A stretch of 6,705 nucleotides of DNA, from the NCBI GenBank assembly GCA_003566255.1, contig PXEC01000081.1, positions 1 to 6,705 on the forward strand, read 5' to 3'. The stretch comes from Candidatus Peregrinibacteria bacterium (GTDB taxonomy: Bacteria; Patescibacteriota; Gracilibacteria; UBA1369; LOWO2-01-FULL-3). Of this stretch, positions 5,808-6,705 are shown one piece after another. Within the stretch, counting starts at the first letter, position 1, and every line of letters begins with the position of its first letter. The notes under the pieces are model-generated. The model had not been told where the DNA came from and did not search any database. It saw only the letters and a list, made by a program, of their open reading frames with translations. The translations under genes and the position numbers were made by a program.

Positions 5808-6590
5808 ATGTTGATAGACACGCACGCGCACTTGATGTTTCCTGAGTTTGATAAGGACTTGGATGAAGTTTTGAACCGAGCAAAGAAGGCAGGTGTTACG
5901 GCGGTAATCAATGCGGGATGCGGAGTGGAAGCATCAAAAAAATCTGTAGAAATGGCGGATGGAGAGTTTCTGTATGCCACTTTGGGCCTTCATCCATATG
6001 ATTCCGCTGATTTGGATGATGATTTGATCAAGGAGTGGGAATCTCTGATTTCTTCCGATAAAAGTGGTCGAGGACGCATTGTCGCGGTAGGGGAAACCGG
6101 GTTGGATTATTTTAAAGCGGGAGTTCCCAAAGATATACAAAAAAGGTCTTTTGAAAGGCATGTGGCTCTGGCGCGGAGGACGGGGTTGCCCGTAATTGTC
6201 CATAATCGGAATGCGGATGATGATTGTTTGGAGATCTTGAGTAAATATCCTTCCGTTAAGGCGGTTTTTCATTGCTTCGGGTCATCTTTGGAATTTGCGA
6301 AAAAAGTTTGGGACTCGGGATATTTCACTTCTTTTACCGGGATTGTCACTTATCCGGCGGCTGTTGGGTTGAGAGAAGTTCTTAGGGAGGTTCCGATGGA
6401 TAAATTTTTTGTTGAAACCGATGCGCCTTATCTTGCGCCTCAGATTTACAGGGGAGAGAGGAATGAGCCGGCATATGTTTTGGAGATTTTGAAGTGCGTC
6501 GCGGATGTGAAAAAGATTGATATTGCGGATGTCCGCAAGGCGGCTTTTGAAAACAGTAAGGAATTTTTTGGGTTGAACTCTCCGGCTTGA
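5808..6590 (+). CDS. tatD: TatD-family metal-dependent DNase/hydrolase
   Basis: TatD proteins are cytosolic TIM-barrel metal-dependent hydrolases; E. coli members have 3'-5' exonuclease activity and roles in DNA repair or fragmentation have been proposed. They are not needed for Tat protein export despite the name. The 260-residue length is typical. Metal and catalytic residues are all present: DTHAH with H6 and H8, GLHP with H62, VGETGLDY with E96, VIVHNR with H132, FHCF with H155, and ETDAP with D205. The family core ends at FFGL (253-256); the last four residues (NSPA) and the TGA stop are encoded by the first units of a tandem repeat. ATG 5808 is the natural start because MLIDTHAH is the usual N-terminus; a weak AAAG lies seven bases upstream. 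It is divergent from aroF. The exact paralogue (TatD, YcfH, YjjV) cannot be settled here. Confidence 0.93.
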   Translation: MLIDTHAHLMFPEFDKDLDEVLNRAKKAGVTAVINAGCGVEASKKSVEMADGEFLYATLGLHPYDSADLDDDLIKEWESLISSDKSGRGRIVAVGETGLDYFKAGVPKDIQKRSFERHVALARRTGLPVIVHNRNADDDCLEILSKYPSVKAVFHCFGSSLEFAKKVWDSGYFTSFTGIVTYPAAVGLREVLREVPMDKFFVETDAPYLAPQIYRGERNEPAYVLEILKCVADVKKIDIADVRKAAFENSKEFFGLNSPA

Positions 6591-6634
6591 ACACTCCGGC
6601 TTGAACCTTCCATCTTGAACCTTCCACCTTGAAC
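6573..6634. repeat. 14-bp tandem repeat, four units plus a partial, overlapping the tatD stop
   Basis: Four consecutive 14-bp units start at 6573, 6587, 6601 and 6615: TTGAACTCTCCGGC, TTGAACACTCCGGC, TTGAACCTTCCATC and TTGAACCTTCCACC. A fifth TTGAAC is at 6629-6634 and a sixth at 6642, 13 bp later. Units 3 and 4 are made of two similar heptamers (TTGAACC and TTCCAYC), suggesting a 7-bp ancestral period. The array begins at the codon for L256 of TatD, and the second unit supplies the TGA stop. There is no inverted repeat, so it is not a hairpin terminator, and the units are too short and unspaced for CRISPR. Confidence 0.85.
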
Positions 6635-6665
6635 TATTTTTTTGAACAGAGGTTTTGCTTATCCT

Positions 6666-6705
6666 TTATTTTTTCAGTTTTTCCAGCACTTCGTTTTTTT
6701 CTTGA
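6666..6705 (-). CDS. Possible C-terminus of an unidentified protein (cut by right edge)
   Basis: On the minus strand the frame entering from the right edge reads QEKNEVLEKLKK and ends at TAA (6666-6668). The lysine- and glutamate-rich, leucine-spaced string looks like the charged helical tail of a real protein and resembles the composition of the other genes here. Thirteen codons are too few to name a family. It would converge on tatD with the tandem repeat between them. It may equally be non-coding AT-rich sequence. Confidence 0.4.
   Translation of the reverse strand, partial: QEKNEVLEKLKK

Noticed and set aside
5808..6640. TGA read as glycine (code 25), which would extend tatD through the repeat.
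   Set aside because: No gene here has an internal TGA, the aroF TGA forms a normal ATGA overlap with aroB, and reading past it gives nonsense.
6573..6647. CRISPR array or transcription terminator at the right end.
   Set aside because: Units are 14 bp with no spacers, and there are only direct repeats, so no stem can form.

Overview
The window is about 6.7 kb of gene-dense, moderately AT-rich bacterial DNA. It holds six protein-coding genes, two of them cut by the window edges, with almost no spare sequence between them. There is no rRNA, tRNA, CRISPR array, insertion sequence or phage gene that I can see. TGA is used as an ordinary stop and no gene has internal TGA codons, so the standard bacterial code fits. 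The lysine-rich proteins, overlapping genes, very short intergenic regions, compact AroB and AroF proteins and weak or absent Shine-Dalgarno sequences suggest a streamlined lineage, perhaps one of the better-equipped Candidate Phyla Radiation groups. That placement is a guess; the sequence alone does not fix the taxon.

Layout from left to right. Positions 1-894 (minus strand) carry the first 298 codons of nadB, L-aspartate oxidase, the first step of de novo NAD synthesis; the rest lies beyond the left edge. A 140-bp divergent region (895-1034) holds a candidate promoter for each flanking gene and a 16-bp inverted repeat. Positions 1035-2303 (plus strand) carry trhP, a U32-family iron-sulfur protein for 5-hydroxyuridine in tRNA. 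It converges on a three-gene shikimate operon (5759 down to 2300, minus strand): aroF (type I-beta DAHP synthase core), aroB (3-dehydroquinate synthase), and a single gene encoding a fusion of EPSP synthase (AroA) and shikimate kinase (AroK). The operon genes overlap each other by 4 and 10 bases, and the operon and trhP share the four bases TTAA at their stop codons. A 48-bp divergent region separates aroF from tatD (5808-6590, plus strand), a TatD-family metal-dependent nuclease. The last codons of tatD run into a 14-bp tandem repeat (6573-6634). The right edge holds what looks like the C-terminus of another minus-strand gene.

The aro operon supplies four of the seven activities leading to chorismate; dehydroquinase, shikimate dehydrogenase and chorismate synthase are not here. 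TrhP is known in E. coli to need prephenate, which is made from chorismate, so its position beside the operon is biochemically suggestive. NadB and TatD have no clear link to that theme.

I found no wholly new system. The points most worth a second look are the AroA-AroK fusion and its AROM-like order, the trhP/shikimate neighbourhood, candidate promoters placed so close to start codons that the mRNAs would be leaderless, and the heptamer-based tandem repeat that supplies the tatD stop codon.
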